Assembly (NCBI GenBank): GCA_030425385.1
Contig: JAUIAH010000042.1
Location: forward strand, 1 to 64,000
DNA: 64,000 bases
Reading direction: 5' to 3'
DNA from: Verrucomicrobiia bacterium
GTDB lineage: Bacteria; Verrucomicrobiota; Verrucomicrobiia; Verrucomicrobiales; DEV007
In this document: positions 7,305 to 17,800 of the stretch, one piece after another
Numbering within the stretch: the first letter of the stretch is position 1
Layout of the letters: every line of letters begins with the position of its first letter
The notes under the pieces: model-generated
What the model saw: the letters and a program-made list of their open reading frames with translations, nothing else
What the model was told of the DNA's origin: nothing
Databases searched by the model: none
Translations under genes and position numbers: made by a program

Positions 7305-7715
7305 GTGGGCATCCTACGAACATCTTGCCAGCTGATTCTGCTGGGACTTGCGGTCTTGCAGATCGCGGGGGGCCATTTGGGGATCGCTCAAGGGTATGCG
7401 TGGGTCAAGATGGTGGTCGCGTATTCGCAGACGGATGGCTTGAGAGAGGGCATCACGAAGACCTTTGATGGCGAGCATCCTTGCCAACTTTGCATTTCGA
7501 TTCAGGAAGAGCGTGAGCGGGAATCAGACCAGCCGGAGACACCGCGCTCGCCCTCGGACCAGAAACTCGGCCCTATTGTTCTAACCCTTTCTCAAGAGCG
7601 CTTGCAGCCCGTCCAAGACGAGACAGAGGCGAGGTCGCCCGTTGCCTGGGAGCGCGCTCTGCGCACTCAATGGTCGGCACAGCCGAAGGGGCCGCCTCCA
7701 CGGGTGCTGGCGTAG
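7305..7715 (+). CDS. Small membrane protein with HPCQLC motif
   Basis: About 136 residues, unknown function. One hydrophobic helix (residues 6-33) leads into YSQTDGLREGITKTFDGEHPCQLC, a motif I associate with small verrucomicrobial/Bacteroidetes proteins near metal transport genes (DUF2946-like). The Cys pair and His could bind a metal ion. The tail is polar and Pro/Glu-rich. GTG 7305 is the likely start because the frame upstream lacks signal character; this is uncertain. It precedes a cytochrome and two His-rich proteins, which suggests metal handling. Confidence 0.6.
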   Translation: MGILRTSCQLILLGLAVLQIAGGHLGIAQGYAWVKMVVAYSQTDGLREGITKTFDGEHPCQLCISIQEERERESDQPETPRSPSDQKLGPIVLTLSQERLQPVQDETEARSPVAWERALRTQWSAQPKGPPPRVLA

Positions 7716-7730
7716 GTTCGTTAAGATCAG

Positions 7731-7755
7731 CGGCACGAGGAATCTTCCCGTGCCG
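7731..7755 (+). terminator. Intergenic hairpin
   Basis: CGGCACG pairs with CGTGCCG, with two more G-C pairs after a bulge and a 6-nt loop. No U-run follows, so it is either a weak terminator of the small-protein gene or a leader structure for the cytochrome gene. A second, shorter inverted repeat (TCGGG/CCCGA) follows near 7765-7783. Confidence 0.35.
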
Positions 7756-7824
7756 GGTCATTCGTTCGGGTGATACCGCCCGAGTGTCCATGTGGACACC
7801 CTAATCGCCAATCCCCTTCCTCCT

Positions 7825-10383
7825 ATGGGATCATCTCATCCCCAAGTCGTTCTCTACTCACTTGCTCTAACACTCTCTTTACTCACTCAGCTATCTCAAC
7901 TCCTCGCCTTCGAGCATTTCGAGGCGCGGATGACGCATCCCTTGGCCTACTCCGCAGAGCGGGCCGAACTCTACGCGGTCTACCCTGGCAGCGCGACCCT
8001 AGCGATCTTCGAGGTGGGATCGACCCGGGAGCACGTGCCTGTTCGCGTTGCCGAGATCCCCGTGGGCTTGGAAAGCGTCTCGGTCCGTGTGATGACACCG
8101 AACGAGGCCTGGGTCGTCAATGAGCTCTCTGACAGTGTCACGGTGATTGATTTGGATCGACGTGAAGTGGTGGCCACTCTTTCCGTCCTCGACGAGCCCT
8201 CGGACATCGTCCGCGCGGGCGAAATGGCGTTCGTCTCGTGTGCCCAGGCACAGTGTGTGCAGGTCATTGCTCTCGGCACTCGTGAAGTCGTGCGCACGAT
8301 TCCCTTGCGAGGCATCCGCCCCAGCACGCTCGCGGTCGCCCCTGATGAAAGTCGGGTTTACGTGTCCTTTCTCTACTCTGGCAATAACACCACCGTGGTG
8401 CCTCCGAGTGCGGCTGACCCTCAACCCGCTCCCGACAATCCCGCGCTACCTGATCCTCCCGTCACCGCAGAGATCGTCGCCGACTCGGATCCGCGACTGA
8501 GCTACGAGGTGATCGACCACGATGTGGCCGTGATCGATGTCGCCACGCTCACCGTGCTCAACTACTATTCTGACATTGGCACCAACTTATTCGCCACGGC
8601 GTCAGACTCTCAGGGGCGCCTGTGGATAGGCAACTCGGAGGCACACAACCTGATTCGCTACGAGCCTGCCTTGCGTGGGCTCTTTGCTAGTAGTCGGCTC
8701 AGCATGATTTCTCCTGATGGCGAGCCCGTCATCTATGATCTCAACGCTCCCATCAATACCGTGACCGTCAGCGCGGAGGTGAAGGACACCGCGCTCTCGC
8801 AGCCTATGAGCATCGTGATCGAGCCAGATGGGCGCCACGCCTGGATCGGTGCCTTTGCTTCAGATCGTGTGGCTCGCGTGCGCGACGATGGCGAAGTCAT
8901 CCTTCGAGTAGATTTGCGGAAACCCAAGGACGATTCACGTCAGATGCGCGGCCCTCGCGGTCTCATCTTCGATCCTGATCGAGAACGGCTTTACGTCTAT
9001 CATAAACTCAGCGGCACCCTAGCAACCATCGATCTCGCCTCGGAAGAGCCTCGCATCCTCAGCGAAATCCCTCTGGGTGCTACCAATCCCATGCCTAAAC
9101 CGATCCGTGAAGGGCGCGGCTTCCTCTTTGATGCGCGTTTGTCAGGAAATGGCCTCACCGCCTGCGGCACGTGCCACATTGATGCCGACCACGATGGCAT
9201 GGCATGGGACCTCGGCGACCCCACGGCCGACTTGCAAGTCGTGATGGGAGCTGACTTGGCGATCCATGATGAAACGCCTCGCGAACGCCTCCTGCATCCT
9301 ATGAAAGGCCCCATGGTCACCCAGACGCTCCGCGGTGTGCGCGACCAAGCCCCCTTCCATTGGCGCGGGGACCGTCCGACCATCAGCCATTTCAACCCAA
9401 CCTATCACCGTCTCATGGGCGGTGACGAAATCGCCGATGACGCCATGGCCGATCTCACCACCTATCTCGAATCGCTCAGTCATCACCCTAATCCTAACCG
9501 AACCCTTGAACGCGGGCTCAAGACGGACGTGGATGGCGGCGATGCCACTCTTGGCCGTCTCCTCTTTCTTCCCCACCTCCATCATTGTTCCATCTGCCAT
9601 CTCTTGCCGGACGGCTCCGATCACAACGTAGACGATCATCGGCTGGTGCGTGCCGAACAACCCGTGAAGACAGCACCGCTTCGCCTGGTCTATCAGAAAC
9701 GCCATTTCACGCCGAAGAAAGGTGAAACCCTCAGCGGCTTCGGCATGAACCACGACGGGACGGGCTTCTCCCTACCGCGCGGCCATTTCTACGAACTGGA
9801 TCAACTGAGTGGGCGAGAATTCCAAGATCTCACGGCCTTCCTCCTTTCGTTCGACACCGGGACGGCACCGGCTGCGGGCCATGCGGTCACGCTCGCGCCA
9901 ACCGCATCGGACCCTGATGACTCGACGCTCGCGCTCTTGGAAAGCCAGGCGCAGGCAGGTGGCATTGATCTCATTGTTCGTGGCCAGGGTCATCACTATC
10001 ACTTTGATCCAGAGTCTGGAGTCTATCATGATCTCCATTCGGAACAGGATGGGCGGACGCGCGCAGAACTCGTGAACGCGCTTCGTCAAGAAGAAGCCAC
10101 ACTCACCTGGATGGGCGTGCCGCCAGACATGCAGCATGCGTTTCTCTCACCACGAACGACCATTGCCCCCGCCGCCACTATCCGACGCGATGCGTCGGGC
10201 GTTTGGCTAGAACCGATGAGTTCCGACGAGAGCCACCTCCCGCACTGGTACTGGCAACATGCTGCTGACCTACGAGGTCCTTGGAGGACATGGGCTCCTC
10301 TGCGATCACGTATTCCTCTCTCTGAATCTTCCGGGCAAGGCTATTTCCGACTCCGAGCCATCTTTCCAACACCTTTCAACTAA
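7825..10383 (+). CDS. Secreted beta-propeller di-haem cytochrome c
   Basis: An exported protein of about 852 residues combining a YVTN/NHL-type beta-propeller with two c-type haem sites. After a signal (to LSQLLA), the propeller covers roughly residues 20-430 with repeats such as EAWVVNELSDSVTVIDL and ESRVYVSFLYSG. Haem sites are CGTCH (near residue 450) and CSICH (near 590), set in a cytochrome c peroxidase-like part containing PMVTQTLRG and WRGDRP. The C-terminus carries the tail WYWQHAADLRGPWRTW...YFRLR seen in neighbours. A GTG at 7792 is an alternative start. It sits just upstream of a Trp/His-rich secreted protein, recalling di-haem enzymes that act on copper-binding partners. That link is inference. 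Confidence 0.75.
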   Translation: MGSSHPQVVLYSLALTLSLLTQLSQLLAFEHFEARMTHPLAYSAERAELYAVYPGSATLAIFEVGSTREHVPVRVAEIPVGLESVSVRVMTPNEAWVVNELSDSVTVIDLDRREVVATLSVLDEPSDIVRAGEMAFVSCAQAQCVQVIALGTREVVRTIPLRGIRPSTLAVAPDESRVYVSFLYSGNNTTVVPPSAADPQPAPDNPALPDPPVTAEIVADSDPRLSYEVIDHDVAVIDVATLTVLNYYSDIGTNLFATASDSQGRLWIGNSEAHNLIRYEPALRGLFASSRLSMISPDGEPVIYDLNAPINTVTVSAEVKDTALSQPMSIVIEPDGRHAWIGAFASDRVARVRDDGEVILRVDLRKPKDDSRQMRGPRGLIFDPDRERLYVYHKLSGTLATIDLASEEPRILSEIPLGATNPMPKPIREGRGFLFDARLSGNGLTACGTCHIDADHDGMAWDLGDPTADLQVVMGADLAIHDETPRERLLHPMKGPMVTQTLRGVRDQAPFHWRGDRPTISHFNPTYHRLMGGDEIADDAMADLTTYLESLSHHPNPNRTLERGLKTDVDGGDATLGRLLFLPHLHHCSICHLLPDGSDHNVDDHRLVRAEQPVKTAPLRLVYQKRHFTPKKGETLSGFGMNHDGTGFSLPRGHFYELDQLSGREFQDLTAFLLSFDTGTAPAAGHAVTLAPTASDPDDSTLALLESQAQAGGIDLIVRGQGHHYHFDPESGVYHDLHSEQDGRTRAELVNALRQEEATLTWMGVPPDMQHAFLSPRTTIAPAATIRRDASGVWLEPMSSDESHLPHWYWQHAADLRGPWRTWAPLRSRIPLSESSGQGYFRLRAIFPTPFN

Positions 10384-10396
10384 CAATCAATCAATC

Positions 10397-11941
10397 ATGA
10401 TGAAGCTACCCAAACACACACGACCACTCGCGTTCGCATTTCTCGCACTCGCCACCGTCCCCGTTTCGGCGAGCACGGTGACGCAGGACGATCCTGTTCC
10501 TAACGAATATCCTGAGCCCGACTTCATTACCAACGGCGGCATCCCCTACACCTGGACTGTCCGCATGGCTGATCGGGACACGGCAGAAATGAGTTCTCAC
10601 GTGGGTGCGTGGAGCTGGGATGAAGATGCCTTTCCTGAAACGGCCAAGGGATGGACCCACACCAGCCACTGGGTTGCCCTCGAATTGGAAAAGGACACCT
10701 CGTTCACCGTCCGCCTTCAGGCCAAGAGCGATGTTCCCAATCCCGATCCCGACGCGGAAAGCCCTACCTTCGGAGGCCATCTCTTCCCCGGCTTCTCCCT
10801 CTACCGTGGCTGGCAGGATCACGGCGAGGATGGCCACACTTTCAACAACGTGGGCACCATTGCCTGGGCTCCCGACGTGACCTATGTCGCGCATGCGTCC
10901 ACCACGGAGGCACACACCCTGGAGCGGACCTGGCATTTGGCCGCAGGCAAATACAGTCTCGCGCTCGGTGGCAATTCCCCTAGCACATTAGCTGAAGGGC
11001 GCCAAGGCTATCTGGCGAGCTTCACGACTGTGCCCACGGCCGAATCCGCTACGGTGCGTCAGGAAGATCCCGTGCCTAACACGTATCCTGAGCCCGATTT
11101 CGTCACCGACGGCGGCCTTCCCTACACATGGACCGTTCGCATGGAGAACGCGACATTTGCCAGTGTGAGTGCCCATGTGGGGGCTTGGAGTTGGGATGAG
11201 GATGCCTTTCCCGAAACGGCCAAGGGATGGACCCACACCAGCCACTGGGTCGCGCTGGAATTGAAGGAGAACGCCTCGTTCACGGTGCGCTTGTCGTCCA
11301 AAGACGACGTTCCCAATCCCGATCCCGACGCGGAAAGTCCCACATTCGGAGGCCATCTCTTCCCTGGCTTCTCCCTTTACCGTGGCTGGCAGGATCACGG
11401 CGAGGATGGCCACACCTTCAACAATGTGGGTAACATTGCCTGGGCTCCCGACGTGACCTATATCGCGCATGCGTCCACCACAGAGGTACACTCCCTGGAG
11501 CGGACCTGGCATTTGGCCGCAGGCAAATACAGTCTCGCGCTCGGTGGCAATTCCCCTAGCGCATTAGCCGAAGGTCGCCAAGGCATCCTCGCCGAGTTCG
11601 CAACGGCTCCGTTGGATTTGAATCTGACCATCGCCCGTATGGAAGGCGGCCACAAGATGCTTCGCTCGCACACCCACGAAGGCCTTCGCTATCAGTGGCA
11701 ATCCTCGGCTGATCTTGTGAAGTGGTCAGCCATGGGTGATCCCTTCACGGGCGATGGCTCTCTTCAAACCATGCATTTGCCTCATGCCGGCAAAGCCACC
11801 TATGCGCGCTTGGCGATCCTCGCCGATCACGCCATGGCTCATGAAGACATGACGGTGGAACCTGGCGACGGCGACGGCGAAGCGGATCCCGAAAGCGAAG
11901 GCGGGAACCACCAGCATCAACATGGAGGCGGCGGCGAATGA
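10397..11941 (+). CDS. Trp/His-rich secreted protein with duplicated domain
   Basis: An exported 514-residue protein of unknown function. A signal peptide (MMKLPKHTRPLAFAFLALATVPVSA) precedes two tandem copies of a 192-residue domain (residues 27-218 and 219-410). Each has the conserved WTVRM, HVGAWSWDEDAF, GWTHTSHWVALEL and FPGFSLYRGWQDHGEDGHTF. The many Trp and His suggest metal binding or an oxidised cofactor site. A C-terminal YQWQSSADLVKWS tail follows, and the last residues are acidic then HQHQH. ATG 10397 is preferred over the upstream 10259 frame, which overlaps the cytochrome gene. Its stop overlaps the next start (ATGA), indicating coupled translation with the His-loop outer-membrane protein. 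Confidence 0.7.
   Translation: MMKLPKHTRPLAFAFLALATVPVSASTVTQDDPVPNEYPEPDFITNGGIPYTWTVRMADRDTAEMSSHVGAWSWDEDAFPETAKGWTHTSHWVALELEKDTSFTVRLQAKSDVPNPDPDAESPTFGGHLFPGFSLYRGWQDHGEDGHTFNNVGTIAWAPDVTYVAHASTTEAHTLERTWHLAAGKYSLALGGNSPSTLAEGRQGYLASFTTVPTAESATVRQEDPVPNTYPEPDFVTDGGLPYTWTVRMENATFASVSAHVGAWSWDEDAFPETAKGWTHTSHWVALELKENASFTVRLSSKDDVPNPDPDAESPTFGGHLFPGFSLYRGWQDHGEDGHTFNNVGNIAWAPDVTYIAHASTTEVHSLERTWHLAAGKYSLALGGNSPSALAEGRQGILAEFATAPLDLNLTIARMEGGHKMLRSHTHEGLRYQWQSSADLVKWSAMGDPFTGDGSLQTMHLPHAGKATYARLAILADHAMAHEDMTVEPGDGDGEADPESEGGNHQHQHGGGGE
10475..11626 (+). repeat. Tandem intragenic duplication, period 576 bp
   Basis: Two copies, 10475-11050 and 11051-11626, in frame with a 192-codon period. 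Long stretches are nearly identical in DNA, including third positions (for example around 10636-10680 and 11212-11256). That implies a recent duplication or ongoing gene conversion rather than old domain repetition. Confidence 0.8.
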
Positions 11942-12816
11942 AGCTTCTCGTCCTCGGATGCCTCGGATGGTGCCTCTGCCAGAGCGCTGCTCTTGGCGAT
12001 CATGGGAAAGACTTCGCTCTCCTCGATGACTACTATCTCCCCGACGTTCTCGGGGGCACCCTCATCGGCAACCTCGATTGGGCGAGCCTTGAAGGAGACG
12101 ATGAACTCGCCTTCGAGCAGGGTTTCCTGCTCGGCGTGGCCCCACGCCTGGCGGCAGGTCTGACGTTTCGCTTCACCGACAACGGTGATGGTTCCTGGGA
12201 CTATGATAGCATCACTCCTTCGCTTCAATGTCAGTTGACCTCTCCGCAATCGGACTTTCCGATCCGTCTAGCGCTTTCCGTATCCTATACCTTTGCCGAA
12301 GACCGGGATGGTCACTCACACGACGATGACGGTCACTCGCATGCGAGTGGCGCCGGCGACATCCCCTGCGGACCCACCTACGGCCCTGACGCCTTGCCCT
12401 GTGATCACCCATTGGTGCTCGCAGGGCTGGGAGATCACTCCCATGGTGAGGATGCCCACTATCACGCTCACGATGGCATCCACCGCCACGGGGAAAACGC
12501 CTTCCGAGCGCGTCTCATCGCACAGGCAGACCTCAATGCCCATCTGCTCATGGTGGCGAACCTCATCGCCGTGCTCCCGGAAGACGGCGGCCCGGCTTGG
12601 GGCTACGGCATTGGCATTCGCCATGCTTTCAACCATGACTATGCGGTAGGTGTGGAAGCCACAGGAGACTTCGCCAACGATGGGGAACACACGATCCTAG
12701 CAGGCTTCTACTACACAGCCACGCATGCGCTCACCTTCAAGCTCGCGGCCGGGGCTCGACTCACCGATGACGAAAGCAGCCCCACGCTTGTAGGCGGCTA
12801 CACCTGGCGCTTCTAG
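11938..12816 (+). CDS. Outer-membrane-like protein with a histidine-rich loop
   Basis: A 292-residue exported protein. After a signal (MKLLVLGCLGWCLCQSAALG), alternating strands and a final aromatic residue (TWRF) fit a small beta-barrel. Between residues 120 and 185 lies a loop packed with His and Asp (GHSHDDDGHSH, GDHSHGEDAHYHAHDGIHRHG) plus two Cys, an obvious metal-binding segment. The gene overlaps the Trp/His-rich protein by ATGA and is last of the group. It could be a porin-like route for, or store of, Zn, Ni or Cu. The metal cannot be assigned. Confidence 0.7.
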   Translation: MKLLVLGCLGWCLCQSAALGDHGKDFALLDDYYLPDVLGGTLIGNLDWASLEGDDELAFEQGFLLGVAPRLAAGLTFRFTDNGDGSWDYDSITPSLQCQLTSPQSDFPIRLALSVSYTFAEDRDGHSHDDDGHSHASGAGDIPCGPTYGPDALPCDHPLVLAGLGDHSHGEDAHYHAHDGIHRHGENAFRARLIAQADLNAHLLMVANLIAVLPEDGGPAWGYGIGIRHAFNHDYAVGVEATGDFANDGEHTILAGFYYTATHALTFKLAAGARLTDDESSPTLVGGYTWRF

Positions 12817-12846
12817 CGTCATTGGCACCCGACCAGAGGTCACCCT

Positions 12847-14670
12847 TCAAAGATTCGTCGTGATCGATTCGGCATAGGCCAATTCCCCGGTCCTTCCGTC
12901 GTAATATTGAAAGACCACCTGAGGGTGTGGGTAGGCCACCAGCCGCTTGCCGCCAAGCTCTTTGGGCATGTTAAACACGTTGTTCACCTGCACCACACAG
13001 AAGTGAGGATACAGACGTTCCAAACGCGGAAGATCTGGAAGGATGTAGGAACTCCAGCGGATATCGCACTCTCGGGGGCCAAAGCGCCATTTCCCCGTTG
13101 CTGGCCGATCACTTTCATCCAGCGCGGGAACGTGATTGACGCTATTGTGAGGACCACAACAGAATTCCCACACATTCTCAGTCACTTTGATCACAAAACT
13201 GTTATGCAAATCTCCCGTCAACACGAAGACTTTCTTTCCGAGTGTCTCCCAAGCCTCGATCAGCGCCTCGCGTTCATCGAAGAAGCCCGTCCAGGCCTCT
13301 TCCTTATTGGCAGCATCCGATTCAAAGCCTCCCGCCCCACTGTGTGGGATCATGAATGGAACAGAAGAGGTCAGAAAGAAGAAATCCGCATCGCTCGCTT
13401 TCATGGATTGGAGCAACCAATCACGTTGCCTCGATCCTAACATAGTGAGTCCAGGTTTATCCCTTTCCCGTACGTCGTGCATCTCACGCGCCCCGCGTGT
13501 ATCGAGCAGATAGAACTCGCAATTGGCCACCTTGAACTTCCCATAGCTCGCCCGGCCAATCGAGTAGGACACGTCATCGCTCACCTTCGCTTCCTGATGA
13601 AGCTCTAGCGTTTGCGCATCAATCACTTTCTCAATTCCGTAGACATAGGCATTCTTGTGCCCCGCATCATTATCAAAGCGCATGTCATTCACCCCTGCTT
13701 CCGGAGTGCCCCAATGCACGTGCAGGTTCAGCATCGCCTCTAACGGCAGCGCCGTGAAATCCGCCTCGGGATCGACCAGGCGTTTGCTTCCTGCCTCCAT
13801 CTTGGCGCGCCCAAAGTGGACGCGCTGAGCGTGTTCCATCGGGTTTGCCCAGCCCAGGTAGTCAAGCCATGCTCGCGTGCCGATATCGCGGAACACCGTC
13901 CGCCGATGACGTTTGCCCACCGTACCCGCACCCCAAATGTCGTTCACCAATTCGTGATCATCAAAGGTGAAATAGCTAGGGACGTGCCGATGCCATCTTG
14001 AAAGCGCGTGGCCTCGGCTGAGATACAGTTTGTAGTTCTCCCAGACGCCCACAATTGTGGGCATGACGCGGACCGTTGCGGGAATCTGCTCTAACTCTAG
14101 CCCTTGCACCAATCGCCAGGCTTCGGGCGGATACGTCCTCAGCTCCTCATAGAGCCAATCGCCATTCATGATGTGGAAATGCACCTTATCTGCCCAATCA
14201 CGGTTTAGATGTTCGTAGACTGGCAACGCATGGCCGATACCATGCAAGGGGTTCTGATTGGCACAGGAACCTACTTCAAACCGGAAATTGAAGAGCCCTT
14301 TTGGATTGTGCTCTGCATCACGGCTCGCTTCAACACTTGGCAAGGTTCGAAATCGCCCGGTCTCCCCATGCGGCCGCCCATTCACCCATGCCTGATAATG
14401 ATAGAGCGTGTCGGCCTCAAGACCATTTAAGGTAATCCAACCGGTGTTATCGGAGGCAATCACGGTCTCCCCACCCGCTTCCTGGGACATCTCCCCTGCT
14501 CCATAGCGGACGTGGAACTCCCCTGGATCAGAGGTGCGCACCCACACGCGAACGGAATGGGCTGTCACATGTCCTAACATCGGCCCATGCGTAAGCCGAA
14601 TGGGATCTCGCTCCGCAAAGAGGTGCCCATTGAGAACGAGTAGAGTAAGGAAGGCAAGAAGTCGCATCAT
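12847..14670 (-). CDS. PhoD-like alkaline phosphatase family protein
   Basis: Secreted metallophosphoesterase of the PhoD family, which hydrolyses phosphomono- or diesters outside the inner membrane. About 607 residues. The signal is MMRLLAFLTLLVLNGHLFA. An N-terminal Ig-like domain (residues 20-120, GHVTAHSVRVWVRT, WVNGRPHGETGRFRT) precedes the catalytic domain with metal ligands in NGDWLYEE (near 168), FDDHELVND (near 235) and LTGDLHNSF (near 484). I chose the ATG at 14670 because 24 upstream in-frame codons precede a good signal. Transcribed towards the metal gene group, with no other gene in its unit. Confidence 0.85.
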   Translation of the reverse strand: MMRLLAFLTLLVLNGHLFAERDPIRLTHGPMLGHVTAHSVRVWVRTSDPGEFHVRYGAGEMSQEAGGETVIASDNTGWITLNGLEADTLYHYQAWVNGRPHGETGRFRTLPSVEASRDAEHNPKGLFNFRFEVGSCANQNPLHGIGHALPVYEHLNRDWADKVHFHIMNGDWLYEELRTYPPEAWRLVQGLELEQIPATVRVMPTIVGVWENYKLYLSRGHALSRWHRHVPSYFTFDDHELVNDIWGAGTVGKRHRRTVFRDIGTRAWLDYLGWANPMEHAQRVHFGRAKMEAGSKRLVDPEADFTALPLEAMLNLHVHWGTPEAGVNDMRFDNDAGHKNAYVYGIEKVIDAQTLELHQEAKVSDDVSYSIGRASYGKFKVANCEFYLLDTRGAREMHDVRERDKPGLTMLGSRQRDWLLQSMKASDADFFFLTSSVPFMIPHSGAGGFESDAANKEEAWTGFFDEREALIEAWETLGKKVFVLTGDLHNSFVIKVTENVWEFCCGPHNSVNHVPALDESDRPATGKWRFGPRECDIRWSSYILPDLPRLERLYPHFCVVQVNNVFNMPKELGGKRLVAYPHPQVVFQYYDGRTGELAYAESITTNL

Positions 14671-14823
14671 TCGCCAAGTATGGTTCCACGCTACACGCGG
14701 GGAATGACGGATCGGTTCAAGAAGTGATTCCAATGATGCCATTTCCCCTCAACTCTATCCCTTCACGCACCATCGCCAAACGGATTCCTCGACAAGCCAT
14801 TGGGTCCACTTTAAAACGGCTGG

Positions 14824-17800
14824 ATGCCCCTGATCCTGTTGCTCCTCCTGCTGTCGACCGTTCCTCTGTGGGCGGCTCCGATCATTAGCGAGTTCTCGTC
14901 GGCAGGACAGGGTGTGGTGATGGATGAAGATGATGACTTCCCCGATTGGATCGAACTCTTCAATCCTGATGAGGTGCCTTACACGCTCACCGATCATTTC
15001 CTCACGGATGATCCTAGCAACTTGACGAAATGGATGTTTCCCCGAGGCGAGCAATTGCGTGCGGGCAATCATCGTCTCATCTTCGCTTCGCGCAAAGACA
15101 CAAGCAATATCTTCGTGGGGACCGTGCATACGAACTTCGCGTTGGCATCGAATGACGGCTTCATCGCGCTGGTGGCTCCTGACGGAGCGACGATCGTGCA
15201 TCAGTGGGAAGCCTATCCCAAGCAACGTGCGGGTCTATCCTACGGGATCGGTGAGGATGGCGTGCCGGGGTATTTCGCAGCCCCTACTCCAGGCGAGGCC
15301 AATGGCGAGGCCCTGCCAACCATCGTGGCGGACACGAAGTTTAGCGTGGATCGTGGATTCTACGAGGAGCCGATCCGCTTGATGATCACGACGGCGACAG
15401 AAGGCGCGTCCATCTACTTCACTCTCGATGGAAGTGCGCCTTCTCCAAAGAATGGCACCCTCTTCGAGTCCCCACTCGACATCGAGGAGACGACTATCGT
15501 TCGAGCCATGGCGGTGAAAGAGGGAATGATCGCCACAGACGTTGACACCCAGAGCTATCTCTTTCTCGCCAGCGTCCTGACACAATCCGATTCGCCGGAT
15601 GGCTTCCCCAATCGCTGGGGCTCTGTTCCCGCAGACTATGCCTTTGATACCAGTGTGGGGACCACTGAGGAATTCAGAAGAGCGTTGTTAGACTATCCTA
15701 GCATTTCCCTGGTGATGTCCACAGATGCATGGTTTGACCCGAGTCGACAAGCCGGTGTGGGCGGAATCTATGCCAACTCGCTTGGGCGCGGCTTGGATTG
15801 GGAAAAGGCGGTGTCTGCAGAGTTCCTCAACTTTGCGGGAGAGCCGAATGCGCAGGTCGACTGCGGCATTCGCATCTATGGCAATGCTAGTCGACAAACC
15901 AGTCGCCCCAAGCACAACATGCGCCTTGCCTTTCGCGCTCGCTATGGCGCGGCCAAGCTCGACTTCCCCGTCTTTGGAAAGGGCCAGGCAACGGGAATCA
16001 ATGGACTGCTCTTTAACGGACAGAATGGCGATTCCTGGTTTCACCCCACGATCGGTCAGCGGCAAGCGGCCTCCTATCTCCGTGACCATTTCGCCCACGA
16101 ATTGCTAGGCGAGATGGGCCATCTCACACCACCGCAAGCGCGCGCCCATCTCTACGTGAATGGTCTCTACTGGGGATTCTATCAAACCATCGAACGCGTC
16201 GATCAGCATTTCATGGCGCGTTTGTTAGGCGGCGAACCCGAAGAGTATGATTCCATGAAAGCTTCCAACACAGATGGCCCCACTCTGGTGGCTGGCGACA
16301 CGCGTGCCTATGAGGAGCTGTTTGCCATTGCCGATGCAGGCGTAGCGGATGCCGATGGGTATGCAGCCATCCAGGAACATCTCCATCTCGACAGCTTCAT
16401 TGACTACATGCTGATCAATTTCTGGACGGGCAATCGCGACTGGGACCACAACAACTGGCGCAGTGGTCGGCATCGCTCGGCCGGGAGTCCCTGGCATTAT
16501 TTCATGTGGGATTCCGAGAATATCTTCAAAGAAGACGGGATTGATCGCACGACTAACAACACCGCAGACAATCCCACGCGGCTCCACCAGCAGCTTGCCA
16601 AGAATGCTGCCTACCGCCTGAAATTCGCTGATAGCGTCCAGCGGCATCTCTTTCAAGATGGTTTACTCACCCTCGAATCGGTGCGCGCACGGTGGGAACG
16701 CTGGGCCGCTTACATTCGTCCAGGATTGAAAGCGGAGTCCGCTCGGTGGGGCGACCACCATCGGTCTGGCAATCCGCACACGGTCGAGGACGACTTTGAA
16801 GCGGCTTACGCTCAACTGATGGACACGCGCTTTCCCGCACGTGCACGGAATGTCATCCGGCAATTCGAAGCCCGCGACCTCTATCCGACGCACATTCAAC
16901 CAGTGGAATTTCATCAACATGGCGGGCCCATTGAAGAAGGCTTTGTTCTGCGCATGTTCGCCGGATCGCTCTTTGAACCGCAAGACGGGGCGATTCATTT
17001 CACCCTCGACGGTACGGATCCCATGGATGGCCCTGGAACGCTCTATGAAGCGGCCGTTCCCCTCACCCAATCCACCACCGTGAAGGCTCGCATCCTAGAT
17101 GAGGAGGGGCGCTGGAGTCCCCTCACAGAAGCACGATTCACGCTTGGGCAAGCGCCTCAAGTGGGAGAACTGCTTCTCTCTGAGATCCACTATCACCCTG
17201 CTGCACCCACCCCAGAGGAAGACCCAGAAGGACAGTGGTCGCGCACGGATTTCGAGTTCGTCGAGATTTGGAATGTGGCCGAACGCACGCTGCAACTGCA
17301 AGGACTCAGCTTTGATGAAGGCATACGTTTCACCTTTCCAGAAGCAATCCTTGAACCAGGTGCGCGCGCCCTGGTGATTGAGGATCGGGAAGCGTTTGTG
17401 AGTCGCTATGGCAATGTGCCTACAGTGTTAGGGGAATATCAGGGCCAGTTATCGAATGGCGGCGAGCAAGTCACGCTCCGGGACGCGACGGGTTCTATCC
17501 TTCACACACTCTTCTACGATGACGAGAGCCCGTGGCCTACGGCGGCCGATGGCGAGGGTTTCTCGCTCGAGCTCACCACCAGGACGGCAAGCGAATCCGC
17601 GGACGGTTGGGAAACGAGTGTAATGGTAGGCGGCACCCCTGGTTCGGGGACAGACGCATTGCCAACCGACGCCAATTTCCCAGTGAGCATCACCCTCGAT
17701 GGCATCCACGTGCGTGCTGACCCGGCGGCCTGGGAGATTGTCCTGGAGGGCTCTGATGATTTGCTAGAGTGGTCTGTGGATGCACGGATGCGCGATGAGA

